DNA of 64,000 nt, taken from positions 41,124 to 105,123 of the forward strand of contig NZ_LNAM01000175.1 of the NCBI RefSeq assembly GCF_001461035.1. Reading direction: 5' to 3'. Every line of letters begins with the position of its first letter. The first letter of the stretch is position 1. The notes under the pieces were generated by a model. That model was not told the DNA's origin. It saw only the letters and a list, made by a program, of their open reading frames with translations, and did no database searches. The stretch is from Acetivibrio ethanolgignens. Lineage in GTDB: Bacteria > Bacillota > Clostridia > Lachnospirales > Lachnospiraceae. This document shows positions 24,858-35,654 of the stretch, piece after piece. Made by a program: the position numbers and the translations under genes.

Positions 24858-26243
24858 CTAAATATTTGCATAAAATTCAATCCCCCCGCCTCTCCGACAA
24901 TACGTTACATTATAATTTTCTGATTCTATCATCCTATGAATTCCATTAATCGTTAGCTTACTTCCCCGATAAATGCTCTTTTGTACAACCAGCTTTGCAT
25001 TCTGTGCATCTGCCAGCCAGGTCTCATACTTTTCTTTTTCCTCTTTCAAAGTAAGAATTTCTGATTCCCTGCTTATCTTAGCCCGGAGCAGTTGTAGCTT
25101 TTTCCCCTGAAGCTCTGGCATTTCCTGCTTTTCAAGAATTGAATCAATTTTTTTAATACCTTTTTCAATTCTCATATTTTCTTCCAAAAGTGGCTTTATT
25201 CTTTCCTGCAATGCTCCGATTTTAGTATAAACTTCGCTGTCAACACCAACAATCAGTTCCATTTTTACCTCGGACATATTTCCTATGGTTGTTGCCGAAA
25301 TTCCACGAATGGCATGAGTACGTCCACCGACAATAACTCCCAGCTTACCGGAAACAGAAACCCTTCCTTCTGCCATAATAACACAGTTTAAGATTGCATT
25401 GGCATTTACATTGCCACCAGCCTGAATTTCTGTTTGTTCAAAGAACTTACCGGATAAATTCCCCTTACAATGCACCTCTCCCTTTCCACCACCTTGCATA
25501 CCGTTCTTCAAAATAATATCCTTGCCTGCATGCAAAGCAGCAGCCTCTACATAGCCATTTACTATAATATTGCCACTGGCCTGAACTGTCATACCTGTAA
25601 CAACATTGCCATGAATGACGACATCTCCAGCAAAATTAATACTTCCTGTTGCATGGGTAACATCACCATCTATCTCCAGAAGCTTGGTAATAATAAGCCG
25701 TCCTCCCTGATAGGTTATCTTTCCGGTAATTGCCGCAGTATAAATTCTTTTATCCTCTGATAGAAGAAAGCCTTTTCCTTTAATCGTTGGAAGCTCACGG
25801 CCTGGTTTGGCCGTAATAACATTGCCATAGACATCCATACCATCCTCACCCTTAGTAGCCGGATAGTAGTGTACAATCTCCTCCCCCTCTGTAACAATCT
25901 CCACCTCACTGATACTGCTGTAATCTACCGAGCCATCCGGCAGAATTTTAGGCTTGCGCTCAGCCTCTGTATTAAAGAGGAATTCAAAACGTCCTGGAAT
26001 TCCATCCTCCGCCGGCTTTGTTTCAGCCACCAGCTCCTCCTCAAAATACTGCTTCTCATCAATCATTCGCTGAAGTTTTTTTCTTTCTACTCCTGCAATA
26101 ACACCATTCTTTTCCAGTATTTCCTCTAAATCGCTGACCCTGTACTCTGTTCCCTCCTCTGGCGGACATAAGCTCAAATATGCCTCTGTCCTTGTCTCAG
26201 AAACACGTACTCTTGATTTATTTTCCTCTAAATTAACAGACAC
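24858..26243 (-). CDS. DUF342 (FapA-like) polymer-forming protein
   Basis: The 461-residue protein has an N-terminal DUF342 alpha/beta region (about 1-170). A right-handed beta-helix of short GDV/GNV repeats follows (about 175-310: IDGDVTHATGSINFAGDVVI, HGNVVTGMTVQASGNIIVNG), then a C-terminal coiled coil (about 325-410). FapA-type proteins in other bacteria influence flagellar or polar assembly; no flagellar genes lie here. The GTG start follows GAGAGAGGTGATACT. It sits between valS and the 46-residue ORF. Confidence 0.85.
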   Translation of the reverse strand: MSVNLEENKSRVRVSETRTEAYLSLCPPEEGTEYRVSDLEEILEKNGVIAGVERKKLQRMIDEKQYFEEELVAETKPAEDGIPGRFEFLFNTEAERKPKILPDGSVDYSSISEVEIVTEGEEIVHYYPATKGEDGMDVYGNVITAKPGRELPTIKGKGFLLSEDKRIYTAAITGKITYQGGRLIITKLLEIDGDVTHATGSINFAGDVVIHGNVVTGMTVQASGNIIVNGYVEAAALHAGKDIILKNGMQGGGKGEVHCKGNLSGKFFEQTEIQAGGNVNANAILNCVIMAEGRVSVSGKLGVIVGGRTHAIRGISATTIGNMSEVKMELIVGVDSEVYTKIGALQERIKPLLEENMRIEKGIKKIDSILEKQEMPELQGKKLQLLRAKISRESEILTLKEEKEKYETWLADAQNAKLVVQKSIYRGSKLTINGIHRMIESENYNVTYCRRGGGIEFYANI

Positions 26244-26288
26244 AGTATCACCTCTCTCCTTTATAGCTTCTCTACTGTTTTCAAGCTT

Positions 26289-28931
26289 TTATTTCTTTAA
26301 ATTTGCAAGACGTTCCTCCACCTGATTCAGCATATTTGTATACTTCTGAAGCTTTTCCTTTTCCTCCTGAACCTTCTCAGCCGGTGCCTTACTTATAAAT
26401 CTTTCATTATTCAGCATACCGTTGGAACGCTTTAATTCGCCCTCCAGTCTCGTCTTTTCCTTTGTCAGACGCTCAATTTCCTTTGCAACATCCACAAGCT
26501 CTGCAAATGGCATGTAAATGGTAGCACCATGAATCACGGTAGATACCGCATCCTCTGCCACACCAGTCTTGTCTGCCTGGATCTGCACCTCACCGGCATA
26601 GCCAAGAGTTGCAAAGAATACACGACTGTTTTCAAAAATATTTCTTACCCTTTCATCCTCAGAAACTACGATTACTGTAGCCTTTTTACTTGGTGGAACA
26701 TTCATTTCCGCCCGAACATTACGGATACCCTTTACTGCTGCCTTGATTGTCTCAACAGCCTCTTCATCCTCCTGAAAACTATCTTCTTCTTTATATATCG
26801 GCCACTGGGAAATCATAATTGACTCCTCTTCCTCCTGAAGAGTGCAGAAAATTTCCTCGGTAATAAATGGCATATATGGATGTAACAGCTTTAAGGAATC
26901 AATCAGTACCTTCTTTAAAGTCCAAAGAGCAGCACCCTTCGTCTCGTCCTCATCATTATAAAGACGTGGCTTCACCATTTCAATATACCAGTCACAGAAT
27001 TCCTCCCAGATAAAATCGTAAATCTTCTGAGCGGCAATACCGAGCTCATAGCTTTCCATATTATCAGTAACATCCTTAATCAGGGTATTTACCTTGGATA
27101 AAATCCATTTATCTGCCTGGGTAAAGTTCTCCTGCTTTGCATCTGCCTTATCCAGGTTCATCATAATGAAACGGGAAGCATTCCATACCTTATTGGCAAA
27201 GTTACGGCTGGCCTCAACACGCTCCATATAAAAACGCATATCATTTCCAGGTGCATTTCCTGTAATCAGGGTGAATCTTAAAGCATCTGCACCAAATTCA
27301 TCAATAATCTCCAGCGGATCAATGCCATTGCCTAAGGATTTACTCATCTTGCGGCCCTGGGAATCTCTTACCAGTCCATGGAATAATACGGTATCAAATG
27401 GCTTTTTACCCATATGCTCATAGCCGGAGAATACCATACGGATAACCCAGAAGAAAATAATGTCGTAGCCGGTTACCAGCACATTTGTTGGGTAGAAATA
27501 TTCCAGCTCCTCTGTCTTTTCCGGCCAGCCAAGGGTTGAAAATGGCCACAGGGCAGAACTGAACCAGGTATCCAGAGTATCCTCATCCTGACACATATGG
27601 CTATGTCCGCATTTTGGGCAAACCTCTGGCTTCTCAGAAGCTAACGCTACTACGATTTCACCGCATTTATCACAATAATAAGCCGGAATCCGGTGTCCCC
27701 ACCACAGCTGTCTGGAAATACACCAGTCACGGATATTATCAGTCCAGTTAAAGTAGGTCTTCTGCATCCTTTCCGGAATCAGCTTGATTTCACCACTCTT
27801 TACAGCCTCTACTGCCGGCTTAATCAGCTCATCCATCTTAACGAACCACTGCTGCTTAATCATAGGTTCAACAGTGGTAGAACAGCGGTCATGGGTACCT
27901 ACGTTGTGTACATGGTCTTCGGTTTTTACTAAAAGTCCCAGGGAATCTAACTCTGCTACAATCTGCTTTCTCGCCTCATAGCGGTCAAGACCTGCATATT
28001 TTCCGCCCTTTTCATTAATGGTAGCATCATCATTCATGATATTAATTTCCGGCAGATTGTGGCGTTTTCCTACCTCAAAATCGTTCGGGTCATGGGCTGG
28101 TGTAATCTTTACAACACCGGTACCAAATTCTCTGTCTACATAGGCATCAGCTACTACCGGAATTTCCTTATTTACAATCGGAAGAATAACCATCTTTCCA
28201 ATCAAATCCTGGTATCTTTCATCCTCCGGATGAACTGCTACAGCAGTATCACCCAGCAGGGTCTCCGGACGGGTTGTCGCAATCTCAACAAAGCGTCCCT
28301 CTTCACCGGCTACCGGATATTTGATATGCCAGAAATGTCCAGCCTGTTCCTCATGCTCTACCTCTGCATCAGAAATAGATGTCTTGCAGACAGGACACCA
28401 GTTTACAATACGGGAACCCTTATAAATATATCCCTTTTCATATAATTTAATGAATACCTCTTCAACGGCCCTAGAGCAGCCCTCGTCCAAAGTAAAACGC
28501 TCTCTGTCCCAGTCACAGGAGGAGCCTAATTTCTTTAACTGCTCCACAATAGCTCCGCCGTATTCCTTCTTCCACTCCCAGGTTCTCTTTAAAAAGCCCT
28601 CTCTGCCAAGCTCTGCCTTGTCAATTCCCTCAGACTTCAACTGATTGATGACCTTAACCTCCGTAGAAATGCTGGCATGGTCAGTACCCGGAAGCCAAAG
28701 AGCCTCATATCCCTGCATTCTTTTAAAACGAATCAAGATATCCTGCATTGTTTCATCCAGGGCATGTCCCATATGAAGCCGTCCTGTAATGTTTGGAGGC
28801 GGAATCACAATCGTAAATGGTTTTTTATTTTTATCCACTTTTGCATGGAAATACTTCTTGTTCATCCACTTTTCGTACAGTCTTCCCTCAATCTCCCGCG
28901 GATTGTAGGTCTTTTCCAGTTCTTTTTGCAT
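26289..28931 (-). CDS. valS: Valyl-tRNA synthetase
   Basis: An 880-residue class I synthetase, the normal length. It has [20 protein letters not shown] (HIGH motif), an editing domain ([18 protein letters not shown]), zinc-type CDKCGEIV and [15 protein letters not shown] in [14 protein letters not shown], and a C-terminal coiled coil. It charges tRNA(Val). There is only 67 bp to the upstream gene and no T-box, unlike leuS and aspS in this window. The ATG has AAAGGAGATAAGAAG upstream. Confidence 0.97.
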   Translation of the reverse strand: MQKELEKTYNPREIEGRLYEKWMNKKYFHAKVDKNKKPFTIVIPPPNITGRLHMGHALDETMQDILIRFKRMQGYEALWLPGTDHASISTEVKVINQLKSEGIDKAELGREGFLKRTWEWKKEYGGAIVEQLKKLGSSCDWDRERFTLDEGCSRAVEEVFIKLYEKGYIYKGSRIVNWCPVCKTSISDAEVEHEEQAGHFWHIKYPVAGEEGRFVEIATTRPETLLGDTAVAVHPEDERYQDLIGKMVILPIVNKEIPVVADAYVDREFGTGVVKITPAHDPNDFEVGKRHNLPEINIMNDDATINEKGGKYAGLDRYEARKQIVAELDSLGLLVKTEDHVHNVGTHDRCSTTVEPMIKQQWFVKMDELIKPAVEAVKSGEIKLIPERMQKTYFNWTDNIRDWCISRQLWWGHRIPAYYCDKCGEIVVALASEKPEVCPKCGHSHMCQDEDTLDTWFSSALWPFSTLGWPEKTEELEYFYPTNVLVTGYDIIFFWVIRMVFSGYEHMGKKPFDTVLFHGLVRDSQGRKMSKSLGNGIDPLEIIDEFGADALRFTLITGNAPGNDMRFYMERVEASRNFANKVWNASRFIMMNLDKADAKQENFTQADKWILSKVNTLIKDVTDNMESYELGIAAQKIYDFIWEEFCDWYIEMVKPRLYNDEDETKGAALWTLKKVLIDSLKLLHPYMPFITEEIFCTLQEEEESIMISQWPIYKEEDSFQEDEEAVETIKAAVKGIRNVRAEMNVPPSKKATVIVVSEDERVRNIFENSRVFFATLGYAGEVQIQADKTGVAEDAVSTVIHGATIYMPFAELVDVAKEIERLTKEKTRLEGELKRSNGMLNNERFISKAPAEKVQEEKEKLQKYTNMLNQVEERLANLKK

Positions 28932-28998
28932 CTTCTTATCTCCTTTAAAAAAATTCCCTTTTTATATAGTATTGAAAAATCCTTTTTTCGTCAAGTAT

Positions 28999-30084
28999 TT
29001 ATTCCTGTCCTAACAGCTTATTATTGTAATCCATCCGGTCTCTCAGCTTCTGACGCCTTACATTCAGGCGGTGCCGCACCTCAACCATTTCCCTTTTATC
29101 TAACAGTGCCTCCGGCTGATAGGTCCAGACCTCTGCATCCCTTACATCTATCTTCTTAAGCTCTGTAATTAAAATCTGATTGTACTGATTAATTTTCTCC
29201 GTTGTAGAGCGGAACTGTTTTTCTCTTTCCTTTAATAAAAGGTATTGCTTCCAGACATATTCCAGCTCCATGGAGCTTTCTACCCCCAGTTTTTCATAAG
29301 CGTATTCCAGACAGCTGGTATTATTTACATACTTTATCTTTACCTTATTTAACAATCCAATCGCCCGTGCCAGTTTCTTTTCCGTCAGCACCATATTTTT
29401 CCGGTTCTGTCTGGACTCGTAAATAATGTAAGCTGCACTTACAACTCCCATAAGCACAGTCAAAAGAAAGGGAAGCTGCATGGCTGCTTCAAATACCTGG
29501 TCAAGCAATGCCAGCAAAATTAACAAGCTTACAACTAAAGCTGCTGCTGTTACAGCTAGTTTTTTTAAATTTTCCTGTTTTTCCACAATCTCATCCCGTT
29601 CATAGAGAAGGACACCCTTTTCTCCCTCCAGATGCCGCATATCATTCTTTATGACTGACTGATACTGCTCCTTTTCCTGCATTGCCTTTAGCTCCTGTGG
29701 CAGGCTCTCCTCATACAGCTCCATGCTGTTTCTATGCCGCTCAGAAAGCTTAATCTCCTGGTTTTTATATTTTTCTCTTTCTCCTTTAAAAAGCAGAATC
29801 TTCTCGGCTGCTTCAGTAAAGCTCTTTCTTTCTTCCTCCGGCACCATATCAATCCTCTGGATATCCGTCAGATAAGAGGTTACAGCCTCATATTCCACTC
29901 TTGCCTCCTGAAGCTGACGCCTTGCTTCCTCCTTGGCATCCTCATCTACTGCCAAAGGCTGTGCCACAGCTTCCTTAAAAAGCTTCTCCTCATCTACCGC
30001 TCTTGATGAAAAAAATTTCTGTTCCGGCGATAAAATTTTCTCTTCCTTTTGTTTTTTTCTAAAAAACCATGAAAATAAACCCAT
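28999..30084 (-). CDS. Two-TM coiled-coil protein, last gene of the DUF5717/5716 operon
   Basis: A 361-residue protein: basic N-terminus (MGLFSWFFRKKQKEE), a long charged coiled coil (about 40-175), two hydrophobic helices (about 178-200 and 207-225), then a second coiled coil to the end. No enzymatic motif. The ATG at 30084 is two bases after the stop of the TPR gene, so translation is coupled. It may anchor the operon's ATPase and scaffold proteins to the membrane; that role is inferred. Confidence 0.78.
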   Translation of the reverse strand: MGLFSWFFRKKQKEEKILSPEQKFFSSRAVDEEKLFKEAVAQPLAVDEDAKEEARRQLQEARVEYEAVTSYLTDIQRIDMVPEEERKSFTEAAEKILLFKGEREKYKNQEIKLSERHRNSMELYEESLPQELKAMQEKEQYQSVIKNDMRHLEGEKGVLLYERDEIVEKQENLKKLAVTAAALVVSLLILLALLDQVFEAAMQLPFLLTVLMGVVSAAYIIYESRQNRKNMVLTEKKLARAIGLLNKVKIKYVNNTSCLEYAYEKLGVESSMELEYVWKQYLLLKEREKQFRSTTEKINQYNQILITELKKIDVRDAEVWTYQPEALLDKREMVEVRHRLNVRRQKLRDRMDYNNKLLGQE

Positions 30085-30086
30085 TT

Positions 30087-30896
30087 TTATCCAACTTTCT
30101 TTCTGTATTCCCGCTTCCATTCCTTTAAAATCTGGTTAAGCTCCTCATGATAATCAGCGGCATGACCCTGAAGCTTCTTCTCAATGGCTTCCTTCAGTCT
30201 TCGATAATCCGAGGTTTCCTTATAAGCCATCTTACTTTCCTCAAGCTCTGTCAAAAGTTCCTTTTCTTCCTCCTCGGATAATTCAAGTACAGGTATTCCT
30301 GCCATACTGCATGCCTGCACATAGGCCTTTAGGGATTCCCGGTTCTGGTTCCTTCCATAGGCCTGTAAAAAATACTGTGCTGCTTCCTCTAATGTTCCCG
30401 TGTACAGACAGGTAATACCAATATTATGATAAATGTCACCTGTCTCCTCCGGTGTAAGCTCCTTAAGCTGTCCCCCCAGAAGCTTCCGGTATTCCATCGC
30501 TGCCAGCGTATACCTCTTTTTCTTAAGCCATAAATCTGCCTTATACTTTTCACGCTGCAGCTCCGACATATGAGTCAAGCTGTCCATAACCACTATCAGT
30601 TCTTTAAGCTCCTCTTCCTGATAATAATCGGAACCGCATAGCACCGTCACTACCATGTCCTTGCAGCTGTTTCTACCAAGAACCAGATTCTTAAGCTTGT
30701 CGGCCAGAGCAGGAAGCTTGAGCTCCTCCTTTATCCAATTTGCCAGTCCCAGTGTGAAAAATCCCTGTGAAATAATATATATGTTATTATATATATAATA
30801 ACACAATTCTTCTATACTATAAAGCTTTGTATCTGTTTCTTTTATATACCACGGATTCTCTGCTTTTTCACCACAGCATAAAATAATCCTTCCCAA
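30087..30896 (-). CDS. TPR-like scaffold protein
   Basis: The 269-residue protein is soluble and largely helical. TPR-like units are visible at about 113-185 (KADLWLKKKRYTLAAMEYRK, IYHNIGITCLYTGTLEEAAQ, YFLQAYG). The N-terminal third (CGEKAENPWYIKETDTKLYS, then EELCYYIYNNIYI) has no recognised fold. The C-terminus is charged and probably coiled. It is the third gene of a four-gene operon after DUF5717 and DUF5716 genes, 12 bp downstream of the latter. A co-chaperone-like adaptor role is possible. Confidence 0.75.
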   Translation of the reverse strand: MGRIILCCGEKAENPWYIKETDTKLYSIEELCYYIYNNIYIISQGFFTLGLANWIKEELKLPALADKLKNLVLGRNSCKDMVVTVLCGSDYYQEEELKELIVVMDSLTHMSELQREKYKADLWLKKKRYTLAAMEYRKLLGGQLKELTPEETGDIYHNIGITCLYTGTLEEAAQYFLQAYGRNQNRESLKAYVQACSMAGIPVLELSEEEEKELLTELEESKMAYKETSDYRRLKEAIEKKLQGHAADYHEELNQILKEWKREYRKKVG

Positions 30897-30908
30897 GTCT
30901 TTACCTCC

Positions 30909-32099
30909 TTAGAGCTCAATTGTCTTTTCCCAGATTCTCTGGCTGGATGGACAGAATTCTCCAAAACCCAGATCCTTTATTCTGACAATGCAGGTTTTCT
31001 TATCGGTAAACATCAGCCGGAGGGATACCTTTGTCATCCTGGATGGCCGCTTCCACATGCCCTCCAACGCGATAATAAAAGTCTTTTCCTCTCCGCTTGG
31101 CAGATAGGACACCGTTACCGGTATTTCTTCCTCTTCCTCTAAAATCAGGCAGGCATTCTTTTTAACATCCTGCCATTTTTCAGATGCCTTCGCAAGATAA
31201 GCCCTGCATTCTTTCCCATCATGGTATATAGGAATTGAAATTTCACACTGGATACTGTCCTCTTCTAGAAGCAAAAAGCTTTCCATCATCTCAGGATTTT
31301 CCTGGCTTTTTGCAGAAATACAGGCTCCTTCACAATACAGACTCTCTCCAAGGAAGCCTCTTCTGCCCCGGCAAAGCTGATGTACCAGATTAAGCCTTTC
31401 TTCACCTGAAAAACCAGAGCCTGTCAGATAAAGTGTTCCTATCTCTGGCTTTACTACTTGTACAATTTCTTCCTTTTGCATAGGCTTGGCAAGCTTTTCC
31501 CTGGTTACTCCTGCTATCACCGGCCGCCGCTTTCTATCCAGAAGAATCCGCCGGAATAAAATTTCTCCACCGCTTCCATCTAAAAGACCTACCTCTCCGA
31601 TCCAGAGTTCCTTCTTCTGGCTTAGTGCATAGCATAAAAAGCTGTGTCCATGACTTTCAACCTGCAGACGGTCTCCATCAATCCCCAGCTTCAAAAAGGC
31701 TCTTTTAAGCCTCTCCTCCAGCTTTTTAGAAGGGTTCTCCAGCGATACATTAAGATGCCGTATGAGGTCATTGGGAAATTCTGTTTTCAAGAAAAGCAAG
31801 GCTTTTTTTATAATTTTGGATAGCAGGTCCTCTACTGAAAACCTTACTCCATAGATGGTAATCTCCTCCGTTGTTTCCAAAAGCTCTAAGAAACCGGTTA
31901 TAACAATACCCTCCTTCTGCTCCTTTTTCTCCAGTGCCCTTTCTCCAAAAATCCATTCCTTTTTATCCTCTTCGATAGCAATTAACAGGGGAAAATCCTC
32001 CAGAATCATCTTTATTTCGCTGCTCTGAGGCGGATAAGCACACAGCTGTATTTTATTTTCACGCAGATCCATTCCTGCATATATTGTTCTTTCCTCCAC
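30909..32099 (-). CDS. DUF5716-like actin/Hsp70-fold protein
   Basis: The 396-residue protein has features of an ASKHA ATPase. YAGMDLRENKIQLCAY (residues 7-22) resembles the phosphate-1 loop. IGEVGLLDGSGGEI (about 167-180) resembles phosphate-2, and TLYLTGSGF (about 222-230) the adenosine motif. The C-terminal 130 residues look like a beta-rich substrate-binding-like domain. I recall this family as DUF5716, found with DUF5717 in Lachnospiraceae. The fold and nucleotide binding are inferred from motifs only. It lies 18 bp after the DUF5717 gene. Confidence 0.7.
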   Translation of the reverse strand: MEERTIYAGMDLRENKIQLCAYPPQSSEIKMILEDFPLLIAIEEDKKEWIFGERALEKKEQKEGIVITGFLELLETTEEITIYGVRFSVEDLLSKIIKKALLFLKTEFPNDLIRHLNVSLENPSKKLEERLKRAFLKLGIDGDRLQVESHGHSFLCYALSQKKELWIGEVGLLDGSGGEILFRRILLDRKRRPVIAGVTREKLAKPMQKEEIVQVVKPEIGTLYLTGSGFSGEERLNLVHQLCRGRRGFLGESLYCEGACISAKSQENPEMMESFLLLEEDSIQCEISIPIYHDGKECRAYLAKASEKWQDVKKNACLILEEEEEIPVTVSYLPSGEEKTFIIALEGMWKRPSRMTKVSLRLMFTDKKTCIVRIKDLGFGEFCPSSQRIWEKTIEL

Positions 32100-32117
32100 T
32101 GCCGCTATCTCCTCTCT

Positions 32118-35100
32118 TTACAGCTCAGTAAACAGCTTTTCTTTTCTATATTCCTGCAAAATATATTCCTCCATTAGCTCCTCTGCCGTCCCATCCTCTG
32201 CAAGCTGTCTTGCTGTCAGAATTGCTCCCAAAAGACCAAAGCTTGAATTTTCTAATTCCCGGCTCTCATCATTTTCTATCAGGGTGCAGCTTTCCGTAAT
32301 AGCTTCCTCCTCTGTTCCCTGCTCCATTATATAATACTGCAGTACTTCATCCGGGAACAGCAAAAAATCTGCCACATAAATCCCATAACTCAATTCCGTC
32401 ATAGGAATTACCTTAAACTCTGCCATATCTCCCAGCCGGTAAGAAAGACTGACTCTGCGTTCCGGAGCTGTCCGGTATTCAATATAGGTCCGGTTTGTAT
32501 CCTTAAAGGCCTTAAAAAACGGAAATATTCTGTTCCTTTGTAGAAAATACAGCAAAAGCTCTTCTACCCGTTTGTTCTCCTTTGCAGAAAGCTCCTTTTT
32601 TCCGCTCTTTTCCTTCAGAAATGCTAAGGCCATAATCTGACTGAATTCCCTGTCAAGCTCTGCTGGAAGGAAACCAAAGAATTCTTCCGCAAGACTGCTT
32701 TCCTTTACAAAATAACGATAGGAATAATAATTAAGATACGCCCTGTTAATACTCAAGTCTTTCTTTTTCCGATAATAAGAAGCAAAAATTTTAGAATGGT
32801 TTCTAATATACCCTTCTGTAAACAAAAGCTGTACTAAAATTCTCTCCTCTAATGGCCAGGTCTCTACGGCATTTTCCCGTGCCACCTCCCAGATTCGTGC
32901 CATCTGTCCTAATAATCCCTCATAAAAAAGAACAAGATAGATAAGAGTTCCCTGACTGTATCTTCTGCTTTCCAAAAGATAGCTGCAGATAGAAAGAAGT
33001 ACCTCATCCTTTCCATTTGTTGTTTCCAAAAGCCGGGTAGCCAGACGCAAAAGCCGGTTATATGGCACTCCCTGATATCCCCAGCTTTGTATCAGCTCAT
33101 AAGCCCTGTCATTTAAGCCTTGTAAAATGCAGTAGTCTATCAGCTTCGGACGTTCTTTTTCTTCCACCAGCTCTGGTGAAAATAGCAGCAGCTGCTCCCG
33201 TAAAAGTTCCTCCTCCATCTTATCAAAATATTGATGAATTAAGGCAAGCCGGCACTCTGCCTCATATTCCTTTAAAAGTCCCGGAATATTCAAAACCCTT
33301 CTTCTGATTTCATTTGCATTTTCATCAAACTTCTGATACTTTTCTATCTTCTCATACCGGTTCAGCAAAAGATGCAGATTCTCGCCATCCACCCGGAAGC
33401 ACTCCTCATACCAGGAAGACAAATCCAGATAATTTTCTCTCCTGTATTCAATCGAAGACCCATATCTTGCCCCATCTTTATCTACAAAAGAAATCCTTGC
33501 ATTCTCTGTAAACACATAGATGTCAGCCCTGCCCTTTTCCAAAGGATAATATTCCTCAGACACAAGCTCCTTATGCTGTACATATACACCTGTAATATTC
33601 GGATTATCACAGGAAAGCTCCTCACGGAATAAAAACCTGGACAGCTTTTTTAAATAAAAATCATTCATCATTTCCGGCTTTAAAACCTCAGGATATATAA
33701 CTGCTAGCAAATGATTCAATGCTCCTTCAGAAAGCCGCTTCAAAGCAAACTGTTCTATCAGTCCCAGGAAATTCAGATAGATGTCCTCTTCCTCTCTTTT
33801 GTGCCTGATAATATAAGAAAACAAAAGCTCCTTTGCACTGTCCGGGAGCAGGCTGTCATAGCTAAAATAAGTAAGCACCTGTTTTGGTATTCTAAAGTCG
33901 AATCCTTCATCCGCAGAGCATAAATATGCCTCATACAATCCCTGAAGCCTTAGCTGCATCAAAATTCCCTTTTCATACCATGGAAAATACCGGCTTCCCA
34001 GACAATTATTTTTAATCATAACTGCGTTAATTGCATACAAAACCTGTTCGGATGGTTCCTGCTTATAGAGCTCCTTTAGCCCGTCCAGGGCATGCAGACA
34101 ATTTTCCTCATTGGCTGCCAGGAAAACATATCTTTCCTTAACCTCTGGTGATAAAAGATTCATCCGGCTTCCCCAATTAAGAGCACTGATTAAAGAACTG
34201 TTAAGCTGCTTTAACAGAGCGGGCTTTTCATTTAATGCCTCTAAAAGCTCAATGTGTAAAAGAGTACTCGGATGATGCTTTTGATTATACTGCTCTATCT
34301 GTTCAAAGCATTTTCTGGCGTCCCAGCAAAGTGTCGCCTTTACCTGTAAAAGCAGCCACAAAAGCCACATATTATCCGGCTCTTTTTCCCAAAGCCCTAA
34401 AAGTCTCCCGACATAGCCCTTCTTTTCCTCCATATTCTCACAGGCAAGATACCAAAGCCATGCTTCACAGCCCTTCTGGAGCCTGTCCTCCGGATGCATA
34501 TCCTTTAAAAGCTCCTGTGCCAGAGCCCCCTGGTTATTCAAAATCATAAAATAGATTTCCAGATACTGTTCTATTATCTCAGGAAATACATTCTGATTTT
34601 CCCGGCGAAGCCTGAGCCCTTCCTTTGCATAGCTGCTTTTCTCCAAAAGTCCGCATCTGTACTGGAAATAGGTATTCATAAGCCAAAGCTTTACTTCCTT
34701 TTGCTTTCTTCGCCGTTCCTTTTCCTCTCTTCGGCTTACACAGACAGCACAAACCTCTATTGTGAGAAGCTGATGGATGGTCTTAATATATAAACGTCCG
34801 TAATTCTTTCCATCATGCAGCTTTTCTTTTCTAACCAGAAATTCCAGCATGTATTCATCCCCAATGAAGCTATCACTCCAGATGACCTTATGCTCCGGCT
34901 GTAAAAATTCTGCATCTGACCATACCTCAACTTTTAAATATCCCCAGTTATCTTTTTTTATCATCAAAGACTCTGCAAAGCTTTCCGTTACCTCATCATA
35001 ATAAAAGGAGGATACATCGGTACTCAGCTGGATTTTCCATTTTTTACTGCCATCTATTAAAAACTCCTCCAGCTCCTGGCTGGCTGGTCCTCCTCCGCTT

Positions 35101-35546
35101 CTTCTGGCATACAAAAGCTTATACTGCTCTACTGCCGCCGCCCAGTCATCCCTTGCTAAATTTGCCAGACGAAAAAGATTCCCTGCCTTTTTTTTCTGCT
35201 CATTCTCTTTTATCGTAAGCTCTACACTAATTCTATATTCACCACAGCTGGTAACCAGATAAATTTCTCCCCGCAGATGCTCCTCTGCCTTCCTATCCAT
35301 TGTACGAAGCTCATAATCAATCAGAGCCTCTGTACCAAAAAAGGCCGTAGCTTCCAAATGGATAAAAGGGGCTGTTGCATACAAAACCCCCTTCATTCTT
35401 CTGTTATCGAAATTACGGATAAACAGTGTGCCTTTAGCACTGCCTCCCTCCTGTGCTTCCTTTTGTATTGCCTCCTCCTGCAGAATCAGCACTGCAGGGG
35501 TATATTCAAATTCTTCTCTCGCCAGCTGGTAAATTTTCTTTTTCAT
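32118..35546 (-). CDS. DUF5717-like giant repeat protein
   Basis: The 1142-residue protein is the first gene of the operon. The N-terminal 240 residues look beta-rich, like two Ig-type modules (KGTLFIRNFDNRRMKGVLYA; IQLSTDVSSFYYDEV). About 270-1000 is alpha-helical, resembling TPR/HEAT-like solenoid repeats with Trp, Leu and Tyr spacing. The C-terminal 150 residues contain another beta segment. There is no signal peptide and no transmembrane helix. I recall this family as DUF5717; no function is known. Its size suggests a cytoplasmic scaffold for the following DUF5716 protein. Confidence 0.72.
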   Translation of the reverse strand: MKKKIYQLAREEFEYTPAVLILQEEAIQKEAQEGGSAKGTLFIRNFDNRRMKGVLYATAPFIHLEATAFFGTEALIDYELRTMDRKAEEHLRGEIYLVTSCGEYRISVELTIKENEQKKKAGNLFRLANLARDDWAAAVEQYKLLYARRSGGGPASQELEEFLIDGSKKWKIQLSTDVSSFYYDEVTESFAESLMIKKDNWGYLKVEVWSDAEFLQPEHKVIWSDSFIGDEYMLEFLVRKEKLHDGKNYGRLYIKTIHQLLTIEVCAVCVSRREEKERRRKQKEVKLWLMNTYFQYRCGLLEKSSYAKEGLRLRRENQNVFPEIIEQYLEIYFMILNNQGALAQELLKDMHPEDRLQKGCEAWLWYLACENMEEKKGYVGRLLGLWEKEPDNMWLLWLLLQVKATLCWDARKCFEQIEQYNQKHHPSTLLHIELLEALNEKPALLKQLNSSLISALNWGSRMNLLSPEVKERYVFLAANEENCLHALDGLKELYKQEPSEQVLYAINAVMIKNNCLGSRYFPWYEKGILMQLRLQGLYEAYLCSADEGFDFRIPKQVLTYFSYDSLLPDSAKELLFSYIIRHKREEEDIYLNFLGLIEQFALKRLSEGALNHLLAVIYPEVLKPEMMNDFYLKKLSRFLFREELSCDNPNITGVYVQHKELVSEEYYPLEKGRADIYVFTENARISFVDKDGARYGSSIEYRRENYLDLSSWYEECFRVDGENLHLLLNRYEKIEKYQKFDENANEIRRRVLNIPGLLKEYEAECRLALIHQYFDKMEEELLREQLLLFSPELVEEKERPKLIDYCILQGLNDRAYELIQSWGYQGVPYNRLLRLATRLLETTNGKDEVLLSICSYLLESRRYSQGTLIYLVLFYEGLLGQMARIWEVARENAVETWPLEERILVQLLFTEGYIRNHSKIFASYYRKKKDLSINRAYLNYYSYRYFVKESSLAEEFFGFLPAELDREFSQIMALAFLKEKSGKKELSAKENKRVEELLLYFLQRNRIFPFFKAFKDTNRTYIEYRTAPERRVSLSYRLGDMAEFKVIPMTELSYGIYVADFLLFPDEVLQYYIMEQGTEEEAITESCTLIENDESRELENSSFGLLGAILTARQLAEDGTAEELMEEYILQEYRKEKLFTEL

Positions 35547-35567
35547 CGGTGCCTCTCAAGTAAATAT

Positions 35568-35630
35568 TTGCATTTTTCCCAAAATGCCTTATAATAGTAA
35601 ATTATACCACTGATTTTGACCTTTGTACAA
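35568..35630. promoter_or_regulatory. Divergent overlapping promoters
   Basis: Plus strand (aminotransferase): TTGCAT 35568-35573, 16 bp, TATAAT 35590-35595. Minus strand (DUF5717 operon): TTGTAC 35625-35630, 18 bp, TATAAT 35601-35606. The two -10 boxes are 5 bp apart, so polymerase binding at one should hinder the other. Confidence 0.65.
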
Positions 35631-35654
35631 CGTTTTCAGAAAGGATTTTAAAAT

